NCBI RefSeq assembly: GCF_000742835.1
Contig: NZ_CP008941.1
Coordinates: 1,507,001-1,571,000, forward strand
Source: Candidatus Paracaedibacter acanthamoebae
GTDB lineage: Bacteria; Pseudomonadota; Alphaproteobacteria; Paracaedibacterales; Paracaedibacteraceae
DNA: 64,000 nt
Direction of reading: 5' to 3'
Shown: positions 26,471-35,814 of the stretch, piece by piece
How the letters are laid out: each line of letters opens with the position of its first letter
Position numbering within the stretch: position 1 is the first letter of the stretch
Position numbers and translations under genes: made by a program
The notes under the pieces: model-generated
Databases searched by the model: none
What the model saw: the letters and a program-made list of their open reading frames with translations, nothing else
What the model was told of the DNA's origin: nothing

Positions 26471-29113
26471 CTATTTGAGAAAAGGATACTCTTCTGCAAA
26501 CAGACAGTTACGGTGATTTATACCTTGCTTTAAAAGAATACTAAGATGTTCAGGAAGTTTTTTGATCTCCTCTAATTCATGTAGGTATTCTTCCTTTTCT
26601 TTAAAGAGTACCTGCTCTCCTTGTGAATGCTCTGATAGGGCTTCTTCGGGGTGTTCTAAGAGAATAAGTAAAGCATTAAATTCATCACGATCTATCCTCT
26701 GGCCATCACGAACGGCACGCTGCAAATTAACAGCTTTCCCAAGGAGGCTTTTCTGATCGCCTTTAAATAGCTTTTCTAAAAAGGCAACCGAAGCTAAAGC
26801 TGCTTCCCATTTTTTATCTTCTCCTTTAAGGATTGACATAAGTTTATTTCCCTTCTCGACCGCTTCTTTCCCTAAACAAAAGTATATACTTTCCTCAAAG
26901 TTGTATTCCTCATAATATCGCTCTTGACCTCGATGTTCTGTTCGATAGGAAGGATGTGTGAGGCGCCAACCATTAATGAGATAGCCTATTTTAGACAAGT
27001 CTTCTATAATACTTAAAGTTTCCTCTTCCATATATACAAGGGCTCTATAGTGAGGATAAAGAAGAGGAATAGCGAGCCCTTGCTCTTGAAAAGAGGTGTT
27101 CGAGCTTCCTTCAGGATCATTGAACATGGCTTCTAACTCGTGAACTCCTAGGAACTGTTGAGTATAATCCTTTAGGTTGATAATATCTTCCAAGTACTTA
27201 GGAATGTATTCAGCAAGTCTTTCTTCCTGCTTAAAGATGTTCTTCAATACTTTTTGTGCTGTTATAAGATCCTTACGTGCCGCTGACAGATACCAAAAGA
27301 GGGCCAGATCATAATTTTTTTGAACACCCTTACCATTTAAATACATAACCCCTAGATTGTATTGAGCATTGACATGTCCTTGGTTAGCCGCAAGTGTAAA
27401 ATAATGAGCTACTTGCTCATAATCTTGCGGAACACCTTGGCCAGCATAATACATATTTCCTAGATGAAATTGAGCATGTACATGTCCTTGGTTAGCCGCA
27501 AGTGTAAAATAATGAGCTACCTGCTCCTCATCTTTCGGAACGCCGCGTCCATTATTATACATAACCCCTAGATTGTATTGAGCATTCGCATTTCCTTGGT
27601 TAGCCACAAGTGTAAAATAATGAACTGCTTGCTCATAATCTTGCGGAACGCCTTGGCCACTATCATACATAATTGCTAGATTGTTTTGAGCACCAGCATA
27701 TCCTTGGTTAGCCGCAAGTGTGTACCAATGTACTGCTTGCTCATAATCTTGCAGAACGCCCCTCCCCTCCAGATACATACCCCCTAGATTATTTTGTGCA
27801 CGGGGATTTCCTTGGTTAGCCGCAAGTGTGTACCAGTGTACTGCTTGCTCATAATCTTGCGGAACGCCTTGGCCACTATTATACATAATTGCTAGATTGA
27901 ATTGAGCATTCGCATTTCCTTGGTTAGCCGCAAGCGTATACCAGTAAGCTGCATGCTCATCATCTTTCGGAACACCTTGGCCATTTTCATACATACACCC
28001 TAAATTGCTCTGTGCTCTTGCATTTCCTTGGTTAGCCGCAAGTGTATACCAATGAACTGCCTGCTCATGATTTCGCGAAACCCCTTGCCCATTATTATAC
28101 ATAAAAGCTAGATTGCATTGAGCCCTTGCATTTCCTTGCTCAGCTGCAAGTGTATACCAGTAAGCTGCCTGCTTATCATCTTTTGGAACGCCTTGGCCAT
28201 TTTCATACATACACCCTAAATTGCATTGAGCACTGGCATCCCCTTGGTTAGCCGCAAGCGTATACCAGTAAGCTGCCTGCTTATCATCTTTTGGAACGCC
28301 TTGGCCATTTTCATACATACACCCTAAATTGCATTGAGCACTGGCATCCCCTTGGTTAGCCGCAAGCGTATACCAGTAAGCTGCCTGCTTATCATCTTTT
28401 GGAACGCCTTGGCCATTTTCATACATAAATCCTAGGTTGTATTGGGCACTTACATGGTCTTGCTTAGCTGCAAGTGTATACCAGTAAGCTGCCTGCTTAT
28501 CATCTTTTGGAACGCCTTGGCCTCTATCATACATAATCGCTAGATTATATTGAGCTCTTGCATTTCCTTGCTGAGCCGCAAGTTTAAAATAATGCACTGC
28601 CTGCTTATCATCTCTTTGAACGCTTTTACCTTTTAGATACATAAACCCTAAAGTGCATTGAGCACGCGCGTTTTCTTCTTTTGCTTGATCTATAATCTGC
28701 CCCCTTACCTTCTCTGGTAAGCTCCATCCTTTATCTTTATGAGCCTTGCGTACACACAAAGCCGCAAAAGTATTATGGTATGAATCTAAATAGGAATCCC
28801 ATTGATCTAATGCCAAGTCTTTAATAAGAGCTAACTCGAAAGGTGAAGAGGATAATAAGCCTTTTTCTATTTTCTCTTGAAAGTAATCAAGGATTTTTTG
28901 CTGGGCTACTTTATCACTTTGAGAGGTTAGAGGAAGAAGAGAGATTATTTCATCTCGAGAAAGAGAAACTTTGCTTCTTAGAGAAGAATACCCAAATTCA
29001 TCTGGTCTTTCCGATGTAAATCCAAAAGAGTATAAATTTAAAAATATTCCCCCTGCTATGACAAGAACAACTCTAGATGATAGCTTGTGATAATTTGTTT
29101 TGGTATTTTTCAT
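26471..29113 (-). CDS. Exported Sel1-repeat protein, thirteen repeats
   Basis: 880 residues. The signal peptide is visible (VVLVIAGGIFLNLYSFGF). Residues about 50-148 are a unique helical region. Residues about 149-617 are thirteen tandem 36-residue Sel1 repeats, mostly of the form AQYNLGFMYENGQGVPKDDK followed by QAAYWYTLAANQGN. Units 3 to 5 are nearly identical in DNA. The C-terminal 260 residues are acidic, helical and unrecognised. It lies 49 bp downstream of another large Sel1 gene on the same strand, and the two have exchanged repeat types. Likely a protein-binding scaffold acting outside the cytoplasm; the partner is unknown. Confidence 0.85.
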   Translation of the reverse strand: MKNTKTNYHKLSSRVVLVIAGGIFLNLYSFGFTSERPDEFGYSSLRSKVSLSRDEIISLLPLTSQSDKVAQQKILDYFQEKIEKGLLSSSPFELALIKDLALDQWDSYLDSYHNTFAALCVRKAHKDKGWSLPEKVRGQIIDQAKEENARAQCTLGFMYLKGKSVQRDDKQAVHYFKLAAQQGNARAQYNLAIMYDRGQGVPKDDKQAAYWYTLAAKQDHVSAQYNLGFMYENGQGVPKDDKQAAYWYTLAANQGDASAQCNLGCMYENGQGVPKDDKQAAYWYTLAANQGDASAQCNLGCMYENGQGVPKDDKQAAYWYTLAAEQGNARAQCNLAFMYNNGQGVSRNHEQAVHWYTLAANQGNARAQSNLGCMYENGQGVPKDDEHAAYWYTLAANQGNANAQFNLAIMYNSGQGVPQDYEQAVHWYTLAANQGNPRAQNNLGGMYLEGRGVLQDYEQAVHWYTLAANQGYAGAQNNLAIMYDSGQGVPQDYEQAVHYFTLVANQGNANAQYNLGVMYNNGRGVPKDEEQVAHYFTLAANQGHVHAQFHLGNMYYAGQGVPQDYEQVAHYFTLAANQGHVNAQYNLGVMYLNGKGVQKNYDLALFWYLSAARKDLITAQKVLKNIFKQEERLAEYIPKYLEDIINLKDYTQQFLGVHELEAMFNDPEGSSNTSFQEQGLAIPLLYPHYRALVYMEEETLSIIEDLSKIGYLINGWRLTHPSYRTEHRGQERYYEEYNFEESIYFCLGKEAVEKGNKLMSILKGEDKKWEAALASVAFLEKLFKGDQKSLLGKAVNLQRAVRDGQRIDRDEFNALLILLEHPEEALSEHSQGEQVLFKEKEEYLHELEEIKKLPEHLSILLKQGINHRNCLFAEEYPFLK

Positions 29114-29162
29114 GACATCTATCCCTCATAGCCTTCTTTAAGGCGAAGATATCCTTCTTCCC

Positions 29163-32042
29163 TCAATCTTTCTTACGAGAGGGTACAGATACTTCACCTA
29201 GATGTTTCACTATTTGGTCTACGTGATACTCTCTACTTTGTTTAATACTATTTATACTTTTCAAGACTTCTGGCGCATCTTTATGCCCTTGCTTGGCAGC
29301 TTGCTGTAACCATTTCACAGCTTCTCTTTGATTCTGTTCATTTTTTTTGGTATCAAGGCCAAGGGGTTCATCAAAATTGTTATAATAACATAAGCCAAGG
29401 GCGAATTGAGCATTTACATCTCCTTGTTCAGCCGCTAGTTTATACCATTTTGCAGCTTCTCTCTGATTTTCAGCAATACCATTTCCAGTGCTGTAGCAAT
29501 ATCCAAGGCTAAACTGGGCTTGTGTGTGTCCTTGCTCCGCCGCTTTTCTAAACCATTTTACCACTTCTATTTTATCCTCTATTACTCCCTCACCGTTATC
29601 ATAACAGAACCCCAAATTAAGTTGTGCGCCCGCATGGCCTTGTTCAGCCGCTAGTTTATACCATTTTGCAGCTTCTGTTTTATCCTGGGCTATGCCTTTA
29701 CCCTTATCATAACAAAGTGCAAGGCTAAACTGAGCTTTTGCATACCCTTGATCAGCTGCCATTTTGAACCACTTTGCAGCTTCTTTTTTATCTTTTTTTA
29801 TTCCTTCACCTTTATCATAACAACACCCAAGGTTGTATTGAGCGCCCATCTCTCCTTGCGCAGCCGCCAGCGAGTACCACTTTACAGCTTTATTTTTGCT
29901 CTTTTTAACTCCTTCACCGTTATCATGAAAAATTCCAAGGTTATATTGAGCTGTTGCATGCCCTTGTTTAGCTGCTTTTTTGAACCATTTTGCAGTTTCT
30001 TTTTTATTCTGTGTAACTCCTCTACCATTATAATAACTAAGTGCAAGATTGAACTGAGCGCTAGGATGGCCATGCTCGGACGCTATTTTATACCATTTCA
30101 CAGCCTCTACTTCGTTTTGAGCAACTCCCTCGCCATTCTCATAACAAAATCCAAGGTTAACTTGAGCCTCAGAATGTCCCTGTTCAGCTGCTTTTTTGAG
30201 CCATTTTGCAGCCATTGATTTGTCTTGAGTAACTTCATCGCCCGTAAAATAGTGCATACCTAGATTAAATTGAGCAGTTGCATCGCTTGGTTCAGCCTGA
30301 GGTTCTTTTTTTGTTGTTTTGAAACAGCTCTGTGCTTTTGCATGCCCTTGTTCAGCTGCTCTCTTAAGCCATTTCACAGCTTCTGTCTTATCTACATTTA
30401 CCCCTTCACCTTTATTATAACATATGCCTAAAGCATATTGAGCATCGCTATGGCCTTGCTCAGCTGCCATTCTGAACCATTTCGCAGCTTCTGTCTTATC
30501 TACATTTACCCCTTCACCCTTATTATACTTAAGCGCAAGGTGGAATTGAGATTTTGCATAGTCTTGTTCAGCGGCCATTCTAAACCATTTTGCAGCTTCT
30601 GTTTTATCTTGGTCCACACCTTCCCCCTTATTATATTTAAGCGCAAGGTTAAATTGTGCCCCTACGTGCCCTTGTTCAGCCGCCATTTTGTACCACTTCA
30701 TGGCTTCTATTTTATCTTGTGCTACACCATCACCCTTAGCATAACAGCCTGCCAAATTAAATTGAGCTCCTGCGTGTCCTTGTTCAGCCGCCATCCTAAA
30801 CCATTTTGCAGCTTCTTTTTTGTCCTCTTTGATTCCTTCAGCGGTATCATAACAAATCCCAAGGTTATATTGAGCGGTAGGGTGCCCTTGCTCCGCTGCT
30901 TTTCTAAAGCATTTTACAGCCTCTATCTTGTCTTGAGTAACTCCTTCACCCTTGGTATAACGCATGCCTAGGTTATATTGAGTCGCTGCATCATTTTGTT
31001 TATCTTCTTGTTCTTTGTTGAAAGCTTTGAGGTAACTTAGTGCTCTATCATGACCTTGGTCAGCTGCCTTTTTAAGCCATTTCACACCTTCTGCCTTATC
31101 GGGCTCTACGCTTTCACCCTTAGTATAACGTATACCTAAAATATACTGAGCATTTACATGTCCTTGCTCCGCCGCCATCCTAAACCATTTTACAGCTTCT
31201 GTTTTATCCGGGGTAACCCCCTCACCATTATTATAACTTAGCGCAAGATTGAACTGTGCACTGACATCTCCTTGCTGGGCCGCAAGCGTGTACCAATGAA
31301 CAGCCAGCCTCTGATCTTTTGGAACGCCTTGGCCACTATCATACATAAATCCTAGATTGTATTGAGCACTAGCATTTCCTTGCTTAGCGGCGAGTGTAAA
31401 CCAGTGTACAGCCTGTTCATCATCTCGCTGAATGCCGCAGCCATTATTATACATAAATCCTAGATTGGTTTGAGCATTCGCATTTCCTTGCTTAGCGGCG
31501 AGTGTAAACCAGTGTACAGCCTGCTCATGATCTTTCGGAACGCCCTCACCATTATTATAATAAACCCCCAGGTTGAATTGAGCGTTGGAATACCCTAACT
31601 CCGCTGCCATCTTACACCATTTCACAGCTTCTATTTTATCCTGAGTAACTCCTGCACCAGTAGCATAACAGATTCCAAGGCAGTATTGAGCAATGGGGTG
31701 CCCTTGATTAGCTGCTAATCGGTACCATTTTATAGCTTCTGTTTTATCCTGGGTAATTCCTTCACCATTAGCATAACAAATTCCCAGCTCAACCTGGGCA
31801 TGGAGATATCCTTGGTCAGCTGCTTTTTTAAAGCATTTCATAGCCTCTCTTTTATCTTGGGCAACTCCCTCACCTTTAAGATAAATAATTCCAAGCATAT
31901 ATTGAGTAGCAGGGTCCTCTGATTCCTTGGATGTTTTTAGAGGAGAGTAAGGTTCATCACGCTTTTCCATAGCATTCAAATTTAAAACCAGCAGGGAAGA
32001 GCTTAAAACAAGGCTATGAAATGATTTCATTGTTACACTCAC
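29163..32042 (-). CDS. Exported Sel1-repeat protein, 23 repeats in three blocks
   Basis: 959 residues; the in-frame ATG at 32030 is an equally good start. The signal peptide ends LLVLNLNA-MEK. Almost all the rest is Sel1 repeats: 8, then 6, then 9 units, separated by two similar linkers (ALSYLKAFNKEQEDKQNDA and AQSCFKTTKKEPQAEPSDA). Most units read like VTQDKTEAAKWFRMAAEQGH, but units 4 to 6 (about 31262-31562) carry the PKDHEQAVHWFTLAAKQGN type of the neighbouring gene, evidence of repeat exchange. There is no other domain, so it is a pure solenoid of about 900 residues. First gene of a probable two-gene unit with 26471-29113. Confidence 0.85.
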   Translation of the reverse strand: MSVTMKSFHSLVLSSSLLVLNLNAMEKRDEPYSPLKTSKESEDPATQYMLGIIYLKGEGVAQDKREAMKCFKKAADQGYLHAQVELGICYANGEGITQDKTEAIKWYRLAANQGHPIAQYCLGICYATGAGVTQDKIEAVKWCKMAAELGYSNAQFNLGVYYNNGEGVPKDHEQAVHWFTLAAKQGNANAQTNLGFMYNNGCGIQRDDEQAVHWFTLAAKQGNASAQYNLGFMYDSGQGVPKDQRLAVHWYTLAAQQGDVSAQFNLALSYNNGEGVTPDKTEAVKWFRMAAEQGHVNAQYILGIRYTKGESVEPDKAEGVKWLKKAADQGHDRALSYLKAFNKEQEDKQNDAATQYNLGMRYTKGEGVTQDKIEAVKCFRKAAEQGHPTAQYNLGICYDTAEGIKEDKKEAAKWFRMAAEQGHAGAQFNLAGCYAKGDGVAQDKIEAMKWYKMAAEQGHVGAQFNLALKYNKGEGVDQDKTEAAKWFRMAAEQDYAKSQFHLALKYNKGEGVNVDKTEAAKWFRMAAEQGHSDAQYALGICYNKGEGVNVDKTEAVKWLKRAAEQGHAKAQSCFKTTKKEPQAEPSDATAQFNLGMHYFTGDEVTQDKSMAAKWLKKAAEQGHSEAQVNLGFCYENGEGVAQNEVEAVKWYKIASEHGHPSAQFNLALSYYNGRGVTQNKKETAKWFKKAAKQGHATAQYNLGIFHDNGEGVKKSKNKAVKWYSLAAAQGEMGAQYNLGCCYDKGEGIKKDKKEAAKWFKMAADQGYAKAQFSLALCYDKGKGIAQDKTEAAKWYKLAAEQGHAGAQLNLGFCYDNGEGVIEDKIEVVKWFRKAAEQGHTQAQFSLGYCYSTGNGIAENQREAAKWYKLAAEQGDVNAQFALGLCYYNNFDEPLGLDTKKNEQNQREAVKWLQQAAKQGHKDAPEVLKSINSIKQSREYHVDQIVKHLGEVSVPSRKKD

Positions 32043-32276
32043 TTAAAATTATTTATTACGGTTACCCTTAACTAGGGCATATTTTATAAAGGAATAAGAT
32101 GTTTAATACTTTCGTAAAAGGATAAAATTCTTTAATAATTTACTATAATGTTATCTTTTTGAGAGGGGCTATACGTTGCCTCCGAATGGTACAAGCATAA
32201 AAAAGTCGAATGTCCTCTTCAGCCCCCCTTTATTAAGAGAGAGAGCGACCATTATATGAGACAAAGTCAGTATTAA
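32043..32276. other. 234-bp intergenic region
   Basis: AT-rich, no gene or repeat recognised. It should contain the promoter of the large Sel1 gene read leftwards, but no clear -35/-10 pair could be chosen with confidence. Confidence 0.35.
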
Positions 32277-33404
32277 TTAGTACCTTACTATTATACCACG
32301 CGCAGAGAATTCTTTAAGTTTTTGCTCGGCTGTAGAAGTAAGAGGATTTTCTCCAATCCTCAAATAAGTAAGGCTTGTTAGCTTTTCAAAAGCCTTTACG
32401 CCAGACTCTCTAATGTGATTCTCGCCCACACAGAGGTTTGTAAGCTTACTTAAGCTATTCGCAAGCACTTCAATGTCTTTATCACTAATTCGATTCATGT
32501 CTGCTTCAAGAGATGTAAGATTGGTTAACGGGGAAAGTTCTCCTACTTCAGAAATACCATTATCACTTATATCAAGGAATGTAAGACTTGTGATTCTTGC
32601 AAGTGGCTTCATTCCAGCATTGCCGATATGATTAATGCCCACTGTAAGAGATTTTAGGTTGGTTAATACTGTAAGTTCTTCTAATCCAACAGACAAAATA
32701 CGATTGTTCCACAGATTAAGGGAGGTAAGATTGGTTAACTTTGCAATTGGCTTAGTGCCAGCAGGTCCAACCTTATTACCAGCTAGAATAAGGGTGGTAA
32801 GGTTGGTTAATGGGATAAATTCTTCTACTCCAGGATTTCCAATTCGACTATTCCACAGGCTAAGAGATACAAGATTAGTTAAATTTGCAAGCGGCTTAGC
32901 GCCAGCAGGTCCAATCTCATTGCTATCTACCTTTAATTCAGTAAGCCTGGTAAGAAATGATAAAGAGCCAAGATCTTCAATTTCCCATAGTTTAAAACTA
33001 AGGCTCAAAGAACGAAAAGGTAAATTTTTAATTGTACCAATAACTACAGATAAACGCTCACCCTTCACTTTTCTTGTTTGCTGAGGCCAGACTTGCATAT
33101 CAATAATTTCTTTCATTCTAATGGAAATTTCTCTCATGCTCACCTGGTCTTTTAGAGGAAGAAAAAAAAATATGTCCGTTATACACTCAGGGGGAAGAGT
33201 ATAAAAACCTTCTTCAGTCGAAGAATGATCTTCAAAAGATTGAGAAATATGAGCTAAGTTTCCTCTCTGTAATGTGGAAGAATAAAATTCATCTTTTCCT
33301 TCTGACGTAAACCCAGGTAAACTTGAAAAGAGCAAACTTGTTAAAATAAAAACAGCTCTATACGGTAGCGTGTTATAATTTATTTTAATACTCATTATAG
33401 TCAT
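32277..33404 (-). CDS. Exported F-box-like/leucine-rich-repeat protein
   Basis: 375 residues; an in-frame ATG four codons in (MSIKIN) is an alternative start. The signal peptide is in AVFILTSLLFSSLPGFTS. Residues about 64-105 resemble an F-box (YTLPPECITDIFFFLPLKDQ). Residues about 130-370 are eight or nine LRRs of about 24 residues (LTELKVDSNEIGPAGAKPLA, LTSLNLWNNRILSVGLEEL), close to internalin or RNI type. Neighbouring LRR units are similar in DNA. It is separated by 234 bp from the Sel1 gene on the same strand. The likely role is host substrate recruitment via SCF, by analogy with other bacterial F-box effectors (inference). Confidence 0.75.
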   Translation of the reverse strand: MTIMSIKINYNTLPYRAVFILTSLLFSSLPGFTSEGKDEFYSSTLQRGNLAHISQSFEDHSSTEEGFYTLPPECITDIFFFLPLKDQVSMREISIRMKEIIDMQVWPQQTRKVKGERLSVVIGTIKNLPFRSLSLSFKLWEIEDLGSLSFLTRLTELKVDSNEIGPAGAKPLANLTNLVSLSLWNSRIGNPGVEEFIPLTNLTTLILAGNKVGPAGTKPIAKLTNLTSLNLWNNRILSVGLEELTVLTNLKSLTVGINHIGNAGMKPLARITSLTFLDISDNGISEVGELSPLTNLTSLEADMNRISDKDIEVLANSLSKLTNLCVGENHIRESGVKAFEKLTSLTYLRIGENPLTSTAEQKLKEFSARGIIVRY

Positions 33405-33428
33405 ATAATGTTCCTTACCTTCTTTATA

Positions 33429-33461
33429 TTAATGGTAAAAATTAAAAATTTTTACCATTAA
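33429..33461. promoter_or_regulatory. 15-bp inverted repeat upstream of the F-box/LRR gene
   Basis: TTAATGGTAAAAATT, three bases, then the exact complement, 25 bp upstream of the ATG at 33404. It could be an operator or a hairpin in the mRNA leader. No regulator can be named. Confidence 0.45.
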
Positions 33462-33707
33462 TAATAATAAAAACTTTGATGATAAAAAAAAGATTAATTA
33501 TTGAAGAAATTTAACTATTTAACTTTTATGTAAATAATGAGTTGATATTGTATGTATATTACTCGAGATGAGTTAATTTAAGACATACATAGTTTTAATT
33601 CTTTTAAGAAGATTCTAAGATATATAGTTACTCTGATTTCGACAAAGAAATTTAAAAAAAACAATTCTATAATTTAGGCACCTAATCTAATAAGAAGGTT
33701 TATAAAG

Positions 33708-33845
33708 ATGCCAAATATATTTGATATAGCGATAAACGGAAGTAGAGTAAAATTTTACTCAACTGCTGATACAGCTCACATTAAAATTGAAATAAAATAT
33801 TTTAGGAGTAAAGCTCTCATCAAACAGCAGGAGTTTTCCAATTAA
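33708..33845 (+). CDS. Possible 45-residue protein
   Basis: The frame starts MPNIFDIAINGSRVKFYSTA and ends with a TAA at 33843. A purine-rich AAGAAGG lies about 10 bases before the ATG. Composition is ordinary (polar and hydrophobic mixed) and no similarity is recognised. It could be a small gene or chance. Confidence 0.3.
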   Translation: MPNIFDIAINGSRVKFYSTADTAHIKIEIKYFRSKALIKQQEFSN

Positions 33846-34014
33846 ATAAACTTCAATCCTTAACTAAACAACCTGTATGAATATTGCTCTTGTCAAGGGT
33901 AGAGTAGTATTAAAAGAGAAGCATAAGATTGGAAATTGGGTAGATATATTATAGAGCTTTTTAAAAGCATTTTAATTTCGCAATAGCGATTAATGATTTC
34001 AAAGAGGCATTCTT

Positions 34015-35688
34015 ATGGTTAGGACAAGATTTTTTTCCTTTATAATATGTGTGTTGCTAAATCCTAGTCTGTGCGGGTTTGCCTTAGAGATAGAGGAAAA
34101 TCTGGAGACCAGCCTCCATAAAAGAAGAATAACTATAGACACTTCTACAGAGAGCAAAAATATATCCCACAATCATCCATCCAAAAGAAGAAAAATAGAG
34201 AGAAATTTTGACTCTAAAAGTTTAAAGGAAGTTTCTTGTAAAAAAATACCTCTATCTTCATATGAGGATGAAATAGAGAAATCTCTGATCGAAGTACTGC
34301 CCATGGAGATTATGCTTGAGATCTTTAAGAAATTATCTTTATCGGATATTGTGCAGTCAAGCCAAGCATGTTGGGAATGGCGTATCTTAAGTGAAGAGCC
34401 TCAACTCTGGAAAACAGTGCGTCAAACAATTCATGGAGATTATTCTGAAAGTGAAGCCACAAAAGAGAATGCCAAGCGTCATTGGTTGAGAATAGTAGTG
34501 AACACTCTGTCAGATCTTGAAAAAATTGAGTATCTGGTTACCAAGTATCAACTTAATAATGGGCATCCTTTTGAAGGGTATAAGAATTTGCCCCTTTTCC
34601 GAGCAGAAGTACCTATCTTACGCATAAAAGAAAGGGCTGCACAAGGTTATGAAGTAGCAATTGAGGCAGTTATTAAATGGAGAATGGAAGGTATTAATAC
34701 TAAGGAGGGAGAGATTATTGAAAAAAACCCTCAAGCAGCCTTTGAGTTTAATGAGCATCTAGTGATGCAACGCAATGAAAAAGCACTTATGCGGAAAATA
34801 GAAGGGCTTGCTCATGGCAGATGGGGCTATGACAAAGATCCAAAAGCAGCCTTTAAGCTCAATGAGTATTTAGTAGGACAAGGGAGTGAAACAGCAATTA
34901 ATCGAAAAATAGAAGGCTATGCTCGTGGCTGGTGGGGTTATCATAAAAATCCAAAATCTGCTTTTAAGCTCAATGAGCGTTTAGTAGGACAAGGGAGTGA
35001 AACAGCAATTAGTCGAAAAATAGAAGGTTATGCTCGCGGATGGTGGGGTTATCACAAGAACCCAAAAGTAGCCTTTGAGTTTAATGAGCGTCTGGTGGGA
35101 CAGGACAATGAAAAAGCGCTTATGCGGAAAATAGAAGGGCTTGCTCATGGCAGATGGGGCTATGACAAAGATCCAAAAGCTGCAGCTACTCTCATCGATT
35201 ATTTAGCAACCCAAGGTAACGAATGGGCCATAGAACAAAAAATATTTGGTCTGTGTGGCTATAACAATGATGACAGTACATATCAGCCCGCCGCAAATCC
35301 AAAAGCTGCCGTTGAGTTTAATGAGCGGCTGGTGAAGCAAGGCAATGAAAGAGCATTTATACGAAAAATAGAAGGCCTTAATAAAGGCCTATCAGGCTAT
35401 AAAAGAGATCCAAAAGCTGCTTTTGATCTCAATGAAGGTTTGGTGAAGCAAGGTAAGCAAGCAGCAATTATTCGAAAAATAGAGAACCTTAAAAGTCGAG
35501 AGGCAAGCCATTACAAGCGTTTCAAGGGTATGCCTAATTTAAAGGATTGGATTGAAAAAGAAGCACTAAAGGGTAGCCGTTGGGCTCGTTACTTGAAAGC
35601 ACAAGGGCTAAAATATGGTACGTTTGGCTTTAAGATGAATCGCGCTCTCGCCATTAAGTATATTAGAAATCATGGGATTCCCTACTAA
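34015..35688 (+). CDS. Exported F-box protein with Sel1-like repeats
   Basis: 557 residues. Signal peptide in FFSFIICVLLNPSLCGFA. Residues 20-85 are charged and low in complexity. An F-box lies at about 92-135 (VLPMEIMLEIFKKLSLSDIV, then SQACWEWRILSEEPQLWK). A linker shared with neighbouring proteins follows (HGDYSESEATKENAKRHWL to YQLNNGHPF). Residues about 235-480 are about seven 36-residue helical repeats of Sel1 type (FKLNERLVGQGSETAISRKI, EGYARGWWGYHKNPK). The end (GSRWARYLKAQGLKYGTFGF to GIPY) is shared with the next gene. F-box plus Sel1-like repeats suggests an SCF adaptor whose repeats bind a host substrate; this is inference. First of four related plus-strand genes. Confidence 0.8.
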   Translation: MVRTRFFSFIICVLLNPSLCGFALEIEENLETSLHKRRITIDTSTESKNISHNHPSKRRKIERNFDSKSLKEVSCKKIPLSSYEDEIEKSLIEVLPMEIMLEIFKKLSLSDIVQSSQACWEWRILSEEPQLWKTVRQTIHGDYSESEATKENAKRHWLRIVVNTLSDLEKIEYLVTKYQLNNGHPFEGYKNLPLFRAEVPILRIKERAAQGYEVAIEAVIKWRMEGINTKEGEIIEKNPQAAFEFNEHLVMQRNEKALMRKIEGLAHGRWGYDKDPKAAFKLNEYLVGQGSETAINRKIEGYARGWWGYHKNPKSAFKLNERLVGQGSETAISRKIEGYARGWWGYHKNPKVAFEFNERLVGQDNEKALMRKIEGLAHGRWGYDKDPKAAATLIDYLATQGNEWAIEQKIFGLCGYNNDDSTYQPAANPKAAVEFNERLVKQGNERAFIRKIEGLNKGLSGYKRDPKAAFDLNEGLVKQGKQAAIIRKIENLKSREASHYKRFKGMPNLKDWIEKEALKGSRWARYLKAQGLKYGTFGFKMNRALAIKYIRNHGIPY

Positions 35689-35814
35689 AAAGGATAAGCT
35701 TAAAAATGGTCGCAAGCGGCCATAAATGAAGCTACTTGTAGAATTGTTAAATATTGCTGAGTGTTGAGATGGGCGGCCTATAATGTAATATTTTTTAAGA
35801 AAGAAGGATTAAAG

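Larger units (their letters stand above)
33405..34014. other. 610-bp divergent intergenic region with a long hairpin
   Basis: This separates the minus-strand F-box/LRR gene from the plus-strand F-box/Sel1 gene and is very AT-rich. It holds a 15-bp perfect inverted repeat at 33429-33461 and a possible 45-codon frame at 33708. It probably contains promoters for both flanking genes. Confidence 0.4.

Noticed and set aside
29748-30971. Two long plus-strand frames (29748-30218 and 30438-30971) with regular Phe/Ser/Cys repeats that look like a membrane protein
   Set aside because: They are the complement of the Sel1 repeat array; the periodic pattern comes from the 108-bp units.
32635-33084. 149-codon plus-strand frame
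   Set aside because: Antisense of the LRR region, repeating with the 24-residue LRR period.
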